NCBI GenBank assembly: GCA_946811185.2
Contig: OX328105.1
Location: 34,661,394 to 34,725,393, forward strand
Direction: 5' to 3'
Source of the DNA: Hippopus hippopus
Taxonomy: Eukaryota > Mollusca > Bivalvia > Cardiida > Cardiidae
Length of the DNA stretch: 64,000 nt
Part shown: positions 19,896 through 31,512 of the stretch, one piece after another
Layout of the letters: each line of letters begins with the position of its first letter
Numbering within the stretch: the first letter of the stretch is position 1
Program-made: the position numbers and the translations under genes
Notes under the pieces: model-generated
What the model saw: the letters and a program-made list of their open reading frames with translations, nothing else
What the model was told of the DNA's origin: nothing
Database searches by the model: none

Positions 19896-20958
19896 GAGTA
19901 CTGTAACCTTGCTGGATGTCTTGCTTCCATGCTTTATTGGCAGGAAAGCTTTTTACAAGAATCAATAGACTGGAGATAAATATTATCATAGATATGAGAC
20001 TCTGGAAATAAACCTAGACAGAATTATGGAGGAAGTGATGTCAATAATGGAATTATGGGATAGGTGAAATAAGACTGGTTCCCTTTTGTAACATTATAGA
20101 AATTGACTGGATCAGAGGTTGTCACTAGTAATTATAAGTTTGGTCTATTGTGGTGTATAATTATTAACTATCTTCTCCAGATAAATGCATCCTTTTTATT
20201 TCCATCTCATGCAGAATAAAGACATTATTCTCCTGGAACTACTTTTTTGTGGGGAAGACATCTAAAAACCTGGAATTTCTTAGGATAGATTTATTGCTTT
20301 CTGTTTGCTAGTGTTGGTGTCAGACCCCTCTAGTATTACCCTTAAGCTTAGGACTGTGAAATTGCTTCTTCAAAAAGACTTCGAAAGTAGTTGGAGCATG
20401 GCCTGATTTGTTTGTTTGTTTGCTATAATATAGTTTAAGTAATTTTCTAACAATTTCATCAGCTTTAAACTTTTTGATAACATCTTAATGTTTTTTTTCT
20501 TGATGATTTTGTGTTAAATTGACCTGGATAATTTAGATCAAAGCTGGTTTGGTAAAAGTACACAAAATATCAAACAGTATAGAACCTAGATTAGACTGCA
20601 TATCTTGTGCAGTCTGTTCTTAAACAGCATCATCTTAAAAAAGAATTGCAGTTGAAGCAGTAGTCGAAGTGGGTCTTCAGGTTTTCATCCTCAAAGCAAA
20701 GGTCAAATCTCTGTGGTGCCAATACTGCCTGTCCATTTTCAACAGGTCTTGTTGATGAGTCAAGGATTAAATGCACTACCTAAGTTCTTGTGGTAAATGC
20801 TCTAACTCTGGCTGCTGAGGTATCATAGAATATCAGATCATTCATTTTGATCACTGTCCCAAAATAGACATTTTGCCTCTCTTTGGTCTCTACAACATGG
20901 GGCCTTTCTTTGGCTCATTTGTACAAGCATTAGATCTTTTATTTAAAAAAAAAATATT
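19896..20958. other. Unassigned 1.06-kb stretch with a family B trace
   Basis: A family B-like stem (AGATTAGACTGCATATC/TGTGCAGTCTGTTCTT) occurs at 20590-20625. Nothing else is recognised. Confidence 0.35.
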
Positions 20959-20959
20959 T

Positions 20960-21348
20960 TTTCCTCAACTGGCTGGTCTGGTTGAATGGGAGTGTCCTTT
21001 GGCAACACACTGCAGAGTCAAGACCTAGCACTGGTTAACCCTATACCAAATTACAAAATTTTAGACTTGTCCAAATGATAAATTAAATGTGGCTCAATTG
21101 ATAAGCTTAATGTCTCTGAACGGGTTGACAACATTGTGGGAAAAGGGGAAAATGCTGGTATCCAGCATTTTATCCTTTTCCCACAAGGTTTTCAAAAAGC
21201 TTCTTGCTCAGGGCTATTAGAACAGGGGATTGTTTGGTAAATGGCTAGACCCAGGAAAGACATGGAAAGAATCATAAGAGAGCTGTGGCAGTGATATGAT
21301 TGCAATACTTTTGAAAGTGAAGCAATGTACCGTTCAAAAAAGATAACA
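20960..21348 (+). repeat. tRNA-derived SINE split by a family A copy
   Basis: 20960-21034 matches the SINE middle (GGGAGTGTCCTTTGGCAACACACTGCAGAG...AGCACTGG). 21247-21348 matches its 3' part (GACCCAGGAAAGACATGG...GAGCTGTGGCAGTGATATGATTG). Comparison with 22461-22687 gives the join. Confidence 0.7.
21035..21247 (-). mobile_element. Family A MITE inside a SINE
   Basis: TTAACCCTATACCAAATTACAAAATTTTAG to GGGATTGTTTGGTAAATGGCTA. The hairpin centre reads GGTATCC. Confidence 0.82.
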
Positions 21349-22036
21349 AATGCATTGATCCCCACAAGTACAAACTGGCCAAATGACATAATAAATTACC
21401 CTCATGTATTAGTCATAATTGCAGCCTTAGAATAATTTAGTCTGTATTATCTAGCAATATCATGTATAGCAAAGACAGAGTGGAAAATTGCAATGTTTCA
21501 TAACACTGACTGAAAGTGATCATGTTATTTGTGTAGCTTTCCATGAGTAGACCTTAATTATGGTAGCACCATTAAAATACAATATGCATTCTTTGTCCCT
21601 AATATTGCTTTTTCCAGGCTTTTTTTGGTTAGAAAATTGGGCCGCCCCCCCACACCAAAAATAGCAGACACAATGGATCTAAGATCAGACAGCACAATCT
21701 GCAAAGTCTGATCTTAATCTACAGTGTTTGTTTAATCAGCTGTGGTTGTGATGGGCACTTGACAGGTTGACTACCACATTTGCATATGAGGTAATGACGA
21801 GCTAATGAGGCAGTCAGTTTTGAACAAACAGAGACACAAAAACGGGTTGACTCAAATTACTTCGACACCTGCTGTCAAAACAATGAATTTCCCAAAGGGA
21901 AAAAAAATGAGAAAAAGAATAGAGAGGGCAATCGGGGACATCCATATTTAATCAAATGGGCAGAAAAAAATTGTGCAGTGTTAAGACTAGTTTCACTGTT
22001 GTTATATCTGCTGGTACTTCCTATATGCTTTGCCCT
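21349..22036. other. Unassigned stretch with a family B hairpin
   Basis: At 21665-21727 GGATCTAAGATCAGACAGCACA pairs imperfectly with AAAGTCTGATCTTAATCTACAGTG, a family B stem. The remainder is unassigned. Confidence 0.45.
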
Positions 22037-22266
22037 TTAACCCTTTACCACTCAATCCTGAGTTTTTTATGACCCTGAAGAAGCAGGCTTTTGAAAACAT
22101 TGCGGGAAAAGGAGAAAATGCTGGTAACCAGCATTTCCTCCTTTTACCACAATGTTTACTACCCAGTCAAAGACAGAAGTCTTCATTTGAGCTTCAAATA
22201 ATTTGTCTTCTGCAAATGCTGTGAATTTGGACTAGTCCAAAACTTGTATATTGGCTAAAGAGTTAA
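22037..22266 (+). mobile_element. Family A MITE, full length
   Basis: TTAACCCTTTACCACTCAATCCTGAG to TATATTGGCTAAAGAGTTAA. The stem is good, with GCGGG against ACCAC at its base. Confidence 0.85.
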
Positions 22267-22725
22267 GTCTTTACTAAAGGTCCAAATTTTAGACTTTGCC
22301 AATTTCAAAGCAGCTGCCCAAATTGAAAGCACTTACAGATGACAGTTTTAATGAGCTAAATGATGGGATCTATCTCTGAAAGGGTAGAAAATATTGTAGG
22401 AAAACCAGCATTTTCTTTCCCCATACTATTTTGAAAAGCCCTTATCCTCAGGATCTTTCAGGGTCCTGCGTGGCTCAGTGGTAAAGTGTAGGACTCGTGA
22501 CCTGGAGGCCCCGGGCTCGAGCTTCACTGGCTCCACTGGGTTTTTCACAGGAGTATCCTGCGGCAAGACACTTTAGAGCCATAGCATAGTACTGGTGAAA
22601 CCCAGGAAAACATGTATAAGTGAGCTGTCGCCGTGATATGACTGAAATAATGTTGAAAGCAGCGTACAATACCATTCAAACAAATCGGGATCTTTCAAAC
22701 TCAGGATTGTTTGGTAAAGGGTTAA
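22263..22725 (-). mobile_element. Family A MITE interrupted by a SINE
   Basis: 22263-22460 runs from TTAAGTCTTTACTAAAGG to CAGGATCTTTCA; 22698-22725 completes it (AACTCAGGATTGTTTGGTAAAGGGTTAA). The left hairpin arm is deleted (GTAGGAAAACCAGCATTTTC). Confidence 0.85.
22461..22687 (+). repeat. tRNA-derived SINE with 10-bp target duplication
   Basis: The head has TGGCTCAGTGG (A-box-like) and CGGGCTCGAGCTTC (B-box-like). A unique body follows, then the tail GAGCTGTCGCCGTGATATGACTGAAATAATGTTGAAAGC. GGATCTTTCA flanks it at 22451-22460 and 22688-22697. The head is tRNA-like but not a functional tRNA gene, because no complete cloverleaf can be drawn. Confidence 0.88.
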
Positions 22726-22760
22726 AAGAAGGCACGCTGCTCATACATTTTATTTTTAGC

Positions 22761-23366
22761 TCCACTGGCCGAAGGCCAGCGAGCTATTGTCATGGCGTTG
22801 TGTCCGTCGTGCGTCCGTCCGTCCATCCGTTCGTCCGTGCGTGCGTCCGTAAACTTTTTCTTTAAAAAACTTTTCCTCAGAAACTATTGACTGGATTTTT
22901 ACCAAATTTCACAGGAATGTTCCTTTGGTGGTCCTCTTTCAAATTCCTTCAAATAATTGTGTTCCATGAAGAATTCTGGTTGCCATGGCAACCAAAGTAA
23001 AAAACCTAAAAAAATCTTCTCCTCCCAAACCGCTATTTGGATAGCATTATTATTTTGCAGGAATGTTCCTTAGATACAGGTTTACAGAATTCCTTAAAAA
23101 AAAAAGATCTGTCAAAAAACATGGCTTTTATGGGAGACTCATTTTCCTTTTATGGTATAAAGTAAAATCTTTGAAAAATTTCTTCTCTAAAACTATTCAT
23201 TGGATTTCATTGTTGTTTTGCAGGTAAGTTCCTATGGTGGTTGTCTACCAAATTGTTTCTTCAGTGAGCTAAAATGCAGGATTGAATGATAATTGTTAAA
23301 AACTTCCTTTCGCCATTATAGAAATATCAGGCCTGTGGAGCGATACAGGCGCTCAAGCGCCTCTAG
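22761..23366 (+). mobile_element. Helitron-like non-autonomous element
   Basis: It opens TCCACTGGCCGAAGGCCAGCGAGC, runs through a CCGTCC-rich stretch and ends with hairpin GGCGCTCAAGCGCC followed by TCTAG|T. A short GC-rich hairpin just before CTAG at the 3' end is the Helitron signature. The middle contains two weak repeats of the AACTATTGACTGGATTTTTACC type. The exact 5' boundary is uncertain. Confidence 0.75.
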
Positions 23367-23538
23367 TTTAAAGAACTTCTTTTTACTTTTTTCCCTTTTC
23401 CCCCCAAATTTCAAATGGCCATGACACTCTGATGAATAAATTCTTGGTTCTTTTGAACAAATTCTCTGATGGTGATAATTTGCTTTTCAGTATGGCCAAT
23501 GTGACATATTGCAGTAAAATAGAAATGTCAGGACCTAT

Positions 23539-23768
23539 TAAACCCATTACCAAATGTGTTCCCCAGTTTTTACAACTCTGAGGAAAAAGGCTTTGGAAAA
23601 CATAGTTGGAAAAGGAGGAAATGCTGGTTACCAATATCTTTTCCTTTTTACATATTGCTTTCAAACCTAGCAAAGAAAAATTTCATCATTTGAGACACAT
23701 GTACCATGTCTTCTGCAAATGCTTTCAATTGGACAAGTCCCAAGTTTTACCATGTCATAGAGAGCTAA
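23539..23768 (+). mobile_element. Family A MITE, diverged
   Basis: TTAAACCCATTACCAAATGTG start. The hairpin centre is GGTTACC although the flanks are in the + orientation. The right arm ends CATGTCATAGAGAGCTAA. Confidence 0.75.
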
Positions 23769-24525
23769 GAATGTCATTTACATACATCAAGGTGTAATCC
23801 TGTTTGACATTTGATCAGTGAAAAATAAGAGAAAACTAGAAATTAGGTATGGTTCATTGCCAATCGCACGTGGCCATCTTGCCTTGGTGTTGTAACCACT
23901 GAATCATCTGTTGCAATTTTTAACTCATTGCCGCTTGTTGACAACTTTTTTTGGGTCTTGCATCAGACCAGATTTTAACTAGTGGTGGCCAAGGAACAAA
24001 TTTTTTTAACAACAAACTACTGGTAGTACAAATAACATCAAGCAGAATCGTTTTCATGGAAACGAAAATTTTTTTAAAATTTTTTGAAAATATTTAGTAC
24101 AAAGAAGCAACTGCTTGTATTGTGTGGCAGAATTAAACCGTGACAAATAAGTTTACCTATAATCGTCATCTTCGTAAGTTTCCATGCAATGTATGGAATT
24201 ATAAATGATGTGCCGAAGTAATGTCTCAGTTTAATTTTGTAAAAAAATTCAACAGGTTAATTTTATAAAAACTTCAAGCAAATATTCCATTTTTCCAACA
24301 ATATTTTCCTAAAGCTTTGCAAAGCAGGGATGAATAAGGTTTTACTCTGTTGTAATGGTTTAAATAGTTTTATGGATCATTAGGTTGTGACTTTATGAAC
24401 ATCAGAAAAAAAAATACTGCTTGATTTGTCATGAATGAAGTATACTTTCAAGTGACAATTTCCTTTAATTTCTCTGATCTTGTTTATATCCTGTTGAACA
24501 GATAAATACTTCAGATTATACCCGA
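23769..24525. other. Unassigned stretch
   Basis: No recognised repeat or coding signal; locally A/T rich around 24060. Confidence 0.3.
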
Positions 24526-24563
24526 TTAACCCACTACCATATAGCCAAATCTTAGACCTACCT
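24526..24563 (-). repeat. Family A left-end fragment
   Basis: TTAACCCACTACCATATAGCCAAATCTTAGACC, cut off where the next copy begins. Confidence 0.6.
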
Positions 24564-24787
24564 GTAACCCTTAACCACTGAATCCCGCCTTTTATGAACC
24601 CTGAGAGGCCTTTTGAAAACAATGTGGGAAAAGGAGAAAATGCTGGTAACCAGCATTTTCTCTATTTCCCACAACGTTTTCTACCTTCTCATAACAAATT
24701 TAAATTTTTCAGTCACCTTTACTTGGTTGTCTGCAAATGCTTTTAATTTGGACTAGTGTAAAAACTTGTTGTTTGGTGAAGAGTTGA
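24564..24787 (+). mobile_element. Family A MITE, full length
   Basis: GTAACCCTTAACCACTGAATCCCGCC to TTGTTGTTTGGTGAAGAGTTGA, hairpin centred on GGTAACC. Confidence 0.85.
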
Positions 24788-24859
24788 TTACCACTAGCAA
24801 ACGAATTCTTCCTCTTGTTGTTTTCAAAGAAAACATGGGGAGGGGGTTTCCTTCATCAC

Positions 24860-25053
24860 AGGCTGAATTGTGATAAAGTGTAGGTTTCACAACCTAGCAG
24901 CCCCAGGTTTGATCCTCACTGTAAGCACTTGGTTTTTTGTGGGAGTGTCCTTGGGTAGGACACTTCAGAGCCCTAGTGAAACCCAAGATGCACTTGAATA
25001 AGTAAGCTGTGACCATGGTATGACTGAAATAATGCAAAAAGGAGTGTAAAAGA
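24860..25053 (+). repeat. tRNA-derived SINE, diverged
   Basis: GGTTTGATCCTCAC (B-box-like), GGGAGTGTCCTTGGG, AGGACACTTCAGAGCC, AGTGAAACCCAAGATG and AAGCTGTGACCATGGTATGACTGAAATAATG follow the order seen at 22461-22687. Confidence 0.75.
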
Positions 25054-25080
25054 TTATTTATGAGCAGTTCTGTTTATGTA

Positions 25081-25285
25081 TTAACTTTTTACCAAGTGAC
25101 AAAATTCCGGACTTGTCCAACTTGAAAGCAATTGCAGACATAAATTTTTGTGGCTCAAGTGATAGGACTAAGTCTTTGAAAGGGCAGAAAACATTGTGGG
25201 ATAAAAGAAATTTTTTCCTACAATGTTTTTAAAAGTCTCCTTTTTCAAGGTTGTTAAAACTTGGGATGGTGTGGTGAGGGATTAA
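25081..25285 (-). mobile_element. Family A MITE lacking the hairpin core
   Basis: Termini TTAACTTTTTACCAAGTGAC and GGGATGGTGTGGTGAGGGATTAA are kept. The stem is reduced to GTGGGATAAAAGAAATTTTTTCCTACAATG with the centre deleted. Confidence 0.8.
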
Positions 25286-25489
25286 ATCTTTGTTCATATT
25301 TCTATAGTGTATTGTGCTAGGATGTCTCCAAAGTAATGTTGTCTGCTGCAAACTTGCTTTTGGAGGCAATGATTTGACTTTGTACAAAGGAGTAACATAA
25401 AAAAGAACAAAGTCGAACTTTTTTGATAAAAAAAGATGTGAATTCATCACCCCCTTTATTTTCAGTGAGGAGTTCACCCTTAACTCTTT

Positions 25490-25701
25490 ACAATACCATC
25501 AGCAGTTTTAAATTTTCTGTGAAAGAAGGCTTTTTAAAACATTGTGGGAAAAGGAGAAAATTCTGGTAACCAGCATTTTCTCCGTTTCCCACAACGCTTT
25601 CTGTTGTATCAGAGACAAATTAGATCATTTGAGTCGCATTTGATTTGTCAACTGAAAATACTTTCGGTTCCGATAGTTCTAAAATTTTGGGAAATAGTTA
25701 A
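25490..25701 (+). mobile_element. Family A MITE
   Basis: TTAACTCTTTACAATACCATC to AAAATTTTGGGAAATAGTTAA, with a good stem (AATTCTGGTAACCAGCATT). Confidence 0.82.
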
Positions 25702-27940
25702 GATTGCTCTGTTTTGAAAGTGAATCAGTACCTCAAGACAATACATTTTCACATGATTAAGTATTTGATAATTTATTCTGTTCATACATTTACAGATGTC
25801 AAAAGTGACCTATGGTCAAAAGTAATTATTTCCTAGCATGATTTGAAATCTAAGCCTGATAAGGTGAACAATTTTATTTGGTATATGTGGTGGTTTTTTC
25901 TTGGAAATAGAACTTGACTTCAAGGTAAACAAAAAGTTATTACTACACAAATACAACTTTTTACACTCTATAATTGAAAGTTCTGGAAAACAAAGTAGAA
26001 GTTGCAATAGCTTGTAAAAGCAATTGCTCCTTTCCCCTCAGTGTTTTCTGGGATTTGTCTTTCCTTCATTATATTTCTCCCTTGTGTATTATTTACCCGC
26101 AGATCTTTTTTCACAGAGTAAGTTGCTTTTCAGTTGCCTTTGCAGCCAGTGTAGATTAATATCTGACTGTACAAAACATGTAGTTTGATCTTTGATCTAT
26201 ACTGCCTGTTTGCTGAATTGCAATAGACAAAAATTACCTTGAAATCACACATACAGATCTCATTTCTAGACTGAAAATGTTTCATTTATTTAGGGCTGTA
26301 AGAGTGAACAATTTTATAGGTGTGGAAATAGCCTGTACATGAATGGGTTGAATGATACTTTTTGTCTGTTACATAAAATGGTCAGTGACGCAGTTAGGAA
26401 AATGCTGTGCCTGTCAGTATCTTAGAATATAGAACACTGTTTATCAAAGATCAGACTGCACACAGAATGTGCTATTTCATGTAGTTTCTAAAGATCAAAG
26501 ACTTTCTGAAAAGTCAATGTCAAAACTATCATAGAGTAAAAGTTCATTTATGCCAGGATAGAAAGACAGTTTGCTATTTACTTGGAAAAATTACTTCATC
26601 AGCTGTTAAACTAATTTCAAACAGCCTTATTTTCTTGCTGCGATATATAATTCATGTTTGGAAAGTCATTTGTAATATTTTACGCCAACACATGTCACTC
26701 AGAGAGTGATGGCTTCAATCTGCTTTTTCTAGAAAAAACATGCGGCTATGGGGAACAATTGTTTTGGAAGATTGTATCTTGTGTGCTCTTTGTATAACAG
26801 ATTGCTAGGTGCTTATGTATGTTGGTAGGGTAAATTTAGTGCAAACATTGAGGATGCATTTAGGCATAAAACTTTTAAAAAAAGAAGTTTTGAAGTTAAC
26901 AAGGTATTCAATGATGTTTTTCTAAACATTTTTACTCATAAGCCAATATATACAGCTTTAATATTCATTATAGTAAGCTCAGTGATTATGCAGAAAGGAT
27001 GTAATATACTAAGCTTCTTTTATCAAAATGAGGTGGCCCATAATTATCTGTATCATGTCCTGTAGTGCTAAATTGGTGAAAGGTGGAGTTTTATAGTCCA
27101 GCACAGCCACCTTACAATTACAGTTTCAAGTCTGTTTGCTGCAGAATTATTATTATGCTGAACCATTGCCCCAGTTTAGATCCAAGCTCAGACTTTTTTG
27201 GTGCTTTCTGAAACTTGGATCTTCAATTGCTGCAGAAGTAAGATAGTGTTAAGGATTATCTTCTAGATTTGTTCAGAGAGTAATGTCATTCTCATTCCAG
27301 ATTTGGAAAAGCCATCAGAAATTTGATGCTGCTCCTTGTTAATGTGGAAAATGTTAGGTAACATTCGGCACAGGCGGTAAGCCAATCACATGGCTGTCAT
27401 TGGAACTTCTGCAGCCAACATTGGCACGCAACCTATTCGAATTTCAACAAGGTACATGGAAATTCAATACCATGAAATTGGTGTCTGGAATTCTCTGGTG
27501 ATAACCTTATGTTGGCTTGGCCTGATTTGAAATTTGTATCTCATTCTTGTGTCGACCCATATTTGATGCGTTCAGCAGATGTTGTTTGTGAGAATACAAC
27601 TAAGTACTAGGAGCACAGTTGAAACCAAATTGTGCTGTTTTCAATGTCATTTTCTTGTGAGGGATCTTGATAAAACATAATTATGTGTCTCTCTTGTAAG
27701 AAATATTCATGTAGGCCAGCAAATATGCCAGATACTAGACAATATTGTTGAGTATTGACAAATGATAGAAATGGTATTGAAGGCTGGGTTCTGAACCATA
27801 GCTTTTGAATATTCATTTTTTATTCTATCTCACTGTCTTGGTCTTCACTTATAGGAACTTAGTGTTGAAAGTATTCCAGTCAAGCAGAGGCATACTTGTA
27901 CTTGAGAATTAAACTTAGAGTAGCTATGGAATATATACTG
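25702..27940. other. 2.2-kb stretch nearly free of family A
   Basis: A family B stem occurs at about 26142-26208 (GTGTAGATTAATATCTGACTGTAC/GTAGTTTGATCTTTGATCTATAC) and a half stem near 26446-26462. No coding region is convincing; ORFs at 25816, 25974 and 27607 show no motif. Confidence 0.4.
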
Positions 27941-28100
27941 AATATTATGTTGTAGTAACTTTCCTGGTGCTTATATTTACTTCAAGCAGCATGAGAAAAT
28001 TTGATATCGCGCGAGACCAAAGGTTGAGCGCGATGTCAAAATTTTCTTACGCAGCGAGAAGTAAATACAAGCACCAGGAAAGTTACTACAACATAATATT
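27941..28100. repeat. 160-bp fold-back palindrome
   Basis: The left arm from AATATTATGTTGTAGTAAC pairs with the right arm ending GTTACTACAACATAATATT. The outer 44 bp have one mismatch. The inner part (ATATCGCGCGAGACC against GGTTGAGCGCGATGTC) is looser. Sequence beyond the arms is unrelated on the two sides. Confidence 0.85.
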
Positions 28101-29391
28101 CCTTTTATTATATACCTACAACTTTCAACGAAAACACTTTGCAATTGTTGACATTTTATTGGAAAACGGCAAACAAAAAGAGACAATTAATAGTGTGGAT
28201 GGTAGTAACTGTTTTCATGAATGGTGGATTAATATTACAGCGTAACATTTCGACCAATCCAATCACAAATCAGTGCATGCTTAGGCCGTGTGCGAGACAC
28301 GTCAGCACACCTTATTTGGGACCGTATTTCACTGAGTGTAGATATGGATTTTTTTTCTGCCGTGTGTGTTATTTCATCCGATTCAACGCATGTATTTGAC
28401 TGGAAAAATTCACTGGTATATAATAAATGACCTTATTTCATGCTTTCGGGTTGTTAATCGAGAAATAATGGTGGAATATTTTTTAATATTTCATGGTTAT
28501 GACCAGTCAAAAATACCAATTTTATTTTCTAACTCTTCAAATGAAGGCAGAAACAGTAGTTCCTGTGCATTAGTTACCTAGATAAAATGCATGTTCCACT
28601 CAACCAGAAATATGACGTAATTTACCCTACATATCTTGTTCTTTACGTAATATTGTAATGCATTGTTATGCTGAGGGGTATGTCATGGTGAATTACCGAA
28701 AAGAACTGTACTGGAATTTGATGTAAGTTTCCCCAAAAAAGGGTTAGAAGCATGAAATAAATAGAATATTTGTTTGTTTTTTTTGGTGAAAGGTCAAAAT
28801 TATTTCATCTTGTGAACATCATTGGTAATATTTTCACTCATGGCTGTGCCACTCATGAATATATTACAGATGATGTAATATAATAATATAATTTTAATAA
28901 ATGATAAATTCCCATGATTGACAGCATTGCCTGTAGTGGAGAAACTTCTCAAATTTAGTAATTCATCCATTTGTCAGAGTATTTTTCTGTCAATTTTTAC
29001 ATTGAATCAGCAAATGAGATAATGGGGTCAAATCACATTTCTTTTTTTCCAGAAGGACTTGTAAATCTGTGGGACTGAATGCCCTCATCAAACCTGTAAT
29101 CAGATATACAAGCCTCTATATTGATCTGGATGTCATCTACTCATCGTCATGGCAACTGTTTTGTGATAACAGTTATAATCTGGGGGAATCATGCTGCAAA
29201 TTTCATGTTATTACAAATTCTAAAGCTTTTAAGTGAGATTTTCCTGATAAACAGGAAATTCTCCGCACAAATAAAGAAATTTCTATCCACCTATCTGTTA
29301 TGACATTCATAGTTATCTTTAACCTCAATGCATGTTAAAAACAATTTGTATGATACATTTGTCCCAAAAACAGTATATTGCATTTTCCTGC
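28101..29391. other. Unassigned 1.3-kb stretch
   Basis: ORFs at 28139-28399 and 28366-28581 have no recognisable motif. The sequence may be the body of an element whose end is the 27941 fold-back. Confidence 0.3.
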
Positions 29392-29532
29392 TTACAGCAT
29401 TTTCTCCTTTTCCCCATGATGTTTTTTACTTTTTCAAAGGCAAAGCACATCATTTGAATAAAATAAGATTTGTCGTCTGCAAAGGCCTTTAATTTGGACA
29501 AGTGTAAAATTATTTCGTCTAGTAAAGATTAA
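29392..29532 (+). repeat. Family A right half
   Basis: CAGCATTTTCTCCTTTTCCCC onward, ending TTCGTCTAGTAAAGATTAA, whose TTAA starts the next copy. Confidence 0.72.
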
Positions 29533-29757
29533 CCCTTTACCACACGGCAAAATTTTAGACCTATCCAAATTGAAAGCATTTGCAGACAACAATTTCATAG
29601 TGGCTCAGATGATGCAATTTTTCTTCGATAGGGTAGAAAACTTTGTGGGAAAAGGAGAAAATGCTGGTTACCAGCATTTTCTCCTTTTCCCACAATGTTT
29701 TCAAAAGGCCTCTTCCTCAGGGTTGTTAAAAGTTGTCCTTGTGTGGTAAAGAGTTAA
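29529..29757 (-). mobile_element. Family A MITE, full length
   Basis: TTAACCCTTTACCACACGGCAAAATTTTAGACC to CCTTGTGTGGTAAAGAGTTAA; 229 bp. It carries ACTTTGTGGG in the left stem, the young-subtype marker. Confidence 0.9.
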
Positions 29758-30155
29758 AGAAAGGATCAAGATATAACTGAGATGAAAGAGTATTATAGCA
29801 ATGGGAGAATGTAATTCATGCTGAAAGTGTTTTTCTTGGAAAAGTTTAATGTGAAAGGTGGATGGGGTTAATTGTAGATGGTAATTCATTCCCTCGTCAG
29901 CTCTACTGGTGCTGCAGGAAAAAAAAAGTGACAAAATGAAAATATAACTTGATGATCTTAGCAGACCTTCGTAAATGAAAAATAAACATACCAAAGGGGC
30001 AAAAAACTTGACTCAACTTTTTTCCCATATTTCTTAATTAAACCTGAATAGCATTTAGAGGCATTTAGGTCCATCTGTTTGAATTCCTGTAAAATAGTTA
30101 ATAGTTAAATTCTTAATTTGTCATCTCCTTAAAACAAACCTAAAGCAGATGACTT
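29758..30155. other. Unassigned stretch
   Basis: Nothing recognised; TTAACCCTTTA-like termini are absent. Confidence 0.3.
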
Positions 30156-30385
30156 TTAACCCTCTACAGACGACAAAATTTTAGACTAGTCCAAATGAAA
30201 GGCAGTTGCAGACGACAAAATGAATGTGACTGAAAGATCAAATCTGTGTAGGGAAGGGTAGAAAACATTGTTGAAAAAGGAGAAAATGCTGGTTACCAGC
30301 ATTTTCTTCTTTTTCCACAATGTTTTCAGAATGTTTTTTTTTTCCCAGGGTCTTTAAAAGTCAGGATTGTGTGGTTAAAGGTTAA
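30156..30385 (-). mobile_element. Family A MITE, full length
   Basis: TTAACCCTCTACAGACGACAAAATTTTAG to AGGATTGTGTGGTTAAAGGTTAA, 230 bp, hairpin GGTTACC. It lies three bases from the family C element. Confidence 0.86.
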
Positions 30386-30387
30386 AC

Positions 30388-30646
30388 ATATGGGTCATGC
30401 TCTGTGAAAAGGGGGCTTAATGTATCTGCAAAAAGTATCGATCCATGTCAGCCTGAGAAGTCTGTGCAGTCTGACATGGGTCCGAAACTTTTTGCTATTT
30501 GTAAATTTTCTGCAAGTCCAAGGACCATTCCACCCCTGATAATGTGGTCAGTTGTCAGACAAAATGGACTTTATGGATCTATAATTTTGTGATGACTTGC
30601 TTGGTATCATGCATTTTGCCTCCTTTTCACAGAGTATGACTCATAT
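30388..30646 (-). mobile_element. Family C MITE
   Basis: ATATGGGTCATGCTCTGTGAAAAGGGGGCTTAATG at the left and CCTCCTTTTCACAGAGTATGACTCATAT at the right. The internal palindrome (AAAAAGTATCGATCCATGTCAGCC / CTGACATGGGTCCGAAACTTTTTG) abuts the left terminal repeat, opposite to the copy at 33731. Confidence 0.8.
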
Positions 30647-30685
30647 ACTTTTTGCCAAATGGTTTTCATATTGAATAATGTTCAC

Positions 30686-30902
30686 ACAACAAAATGTGAG
30701 ACTTGTCCAGAATGAAACTATTTGAAGATGACAAATCAAAGGTGACTCAAAAGATGAATTGTGCCTTGGAAAGAATAGAAAACATTGTGGGGGAAGGAGA
30801 AAATGCTGGTTACTAGCATTTTCCCATTCTTCCCACAATGTTTTTGAAAGCGTTATTCCCCAGTGCGAATAAAAAAGATGGGATTGTTTGGTAAAGGGTT
30901 AA
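30686..30902 (-). mobile_element. Family A MITE, left end eroded
   Basis: ACAACAAAATGTGAGACTTGTCC to GGGATTGTTTGGTAAAGGGTTAA, with hairpin ATGCTGGTTACTAGCATTTTC. Confidence 0.75.
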
Positions 30903-31512
30903 AGCCATACAAACCATACGAACCCAACATACTTTTTCATTCTAGAGATAAGATTTGGAAAGCTGCAATTTCATCAATGTTTTGCCTCTATTCTTTCAGC
31001 AAAGTGGACAGTGTAATTCAGAGCTGAGGTTCATGTTTTGCGTAGTCTACTTTTGAGCATCACTGGTCACAAAGACAGCTACAGTTTTGAAGTGCCTCGT
31101 ACAAGTTAAAACAAACTTTTTAAAGAAAATTAGAAAATAAAAGAATGATTCAATGAAAAATTACATTATCAAACAATGAATCAGTAGGTGAATATGAGGG
31201 GCTTTTAATGATGACAGATTAATTATACATCTTCAAACATGTTATATAATGCCATACAGTCAGGTGACAGGAAGTCTTATTCTGTATTCTGTAATAGTTA
31301 ACCCTTAAAAGCCCAGCCAACACATTCAGTCCAGAAACAAACCCAGATAATTGGGATTTCTTCGTTGCTGTTGCCTGTATTGTTTCAGCAAAGCGTACAG
31401 TGTAGGTCAAAGATCAGACTGCACATCGTGGAAGGTGCTTAAAGGGTTAAGGTGACCTCACTGTTTGCATATCCATCTGTAGACAGTTTGGAGCCTTCTG
31501 TTTTAATGATGT
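30903..31512. other. Unassigned stretch with two decayed family B hairpins
   Basis: GACAGTGTAATTCAGAGCTGAGG near 31008 and CAGTGTAGGTCAAAGATCAGACTGCAC near 31388 are family B left arms. AAAGGGTTAA follows at 31441-31450. Confidence 0.4.

Noticed and set aside
22461..22540. tRNA gene
   Set aside because: A- and B-box-like motifs are present, but no complete cloverleaf forms and the sequence continues into a SINE body with a target duplication.
28139..28581. Overlapping ORFs as a host gene
   Set aside because: No recognisable domain, no clear splice sites, and proximity to a fold-back repeat suggests transposon-derived sequence.
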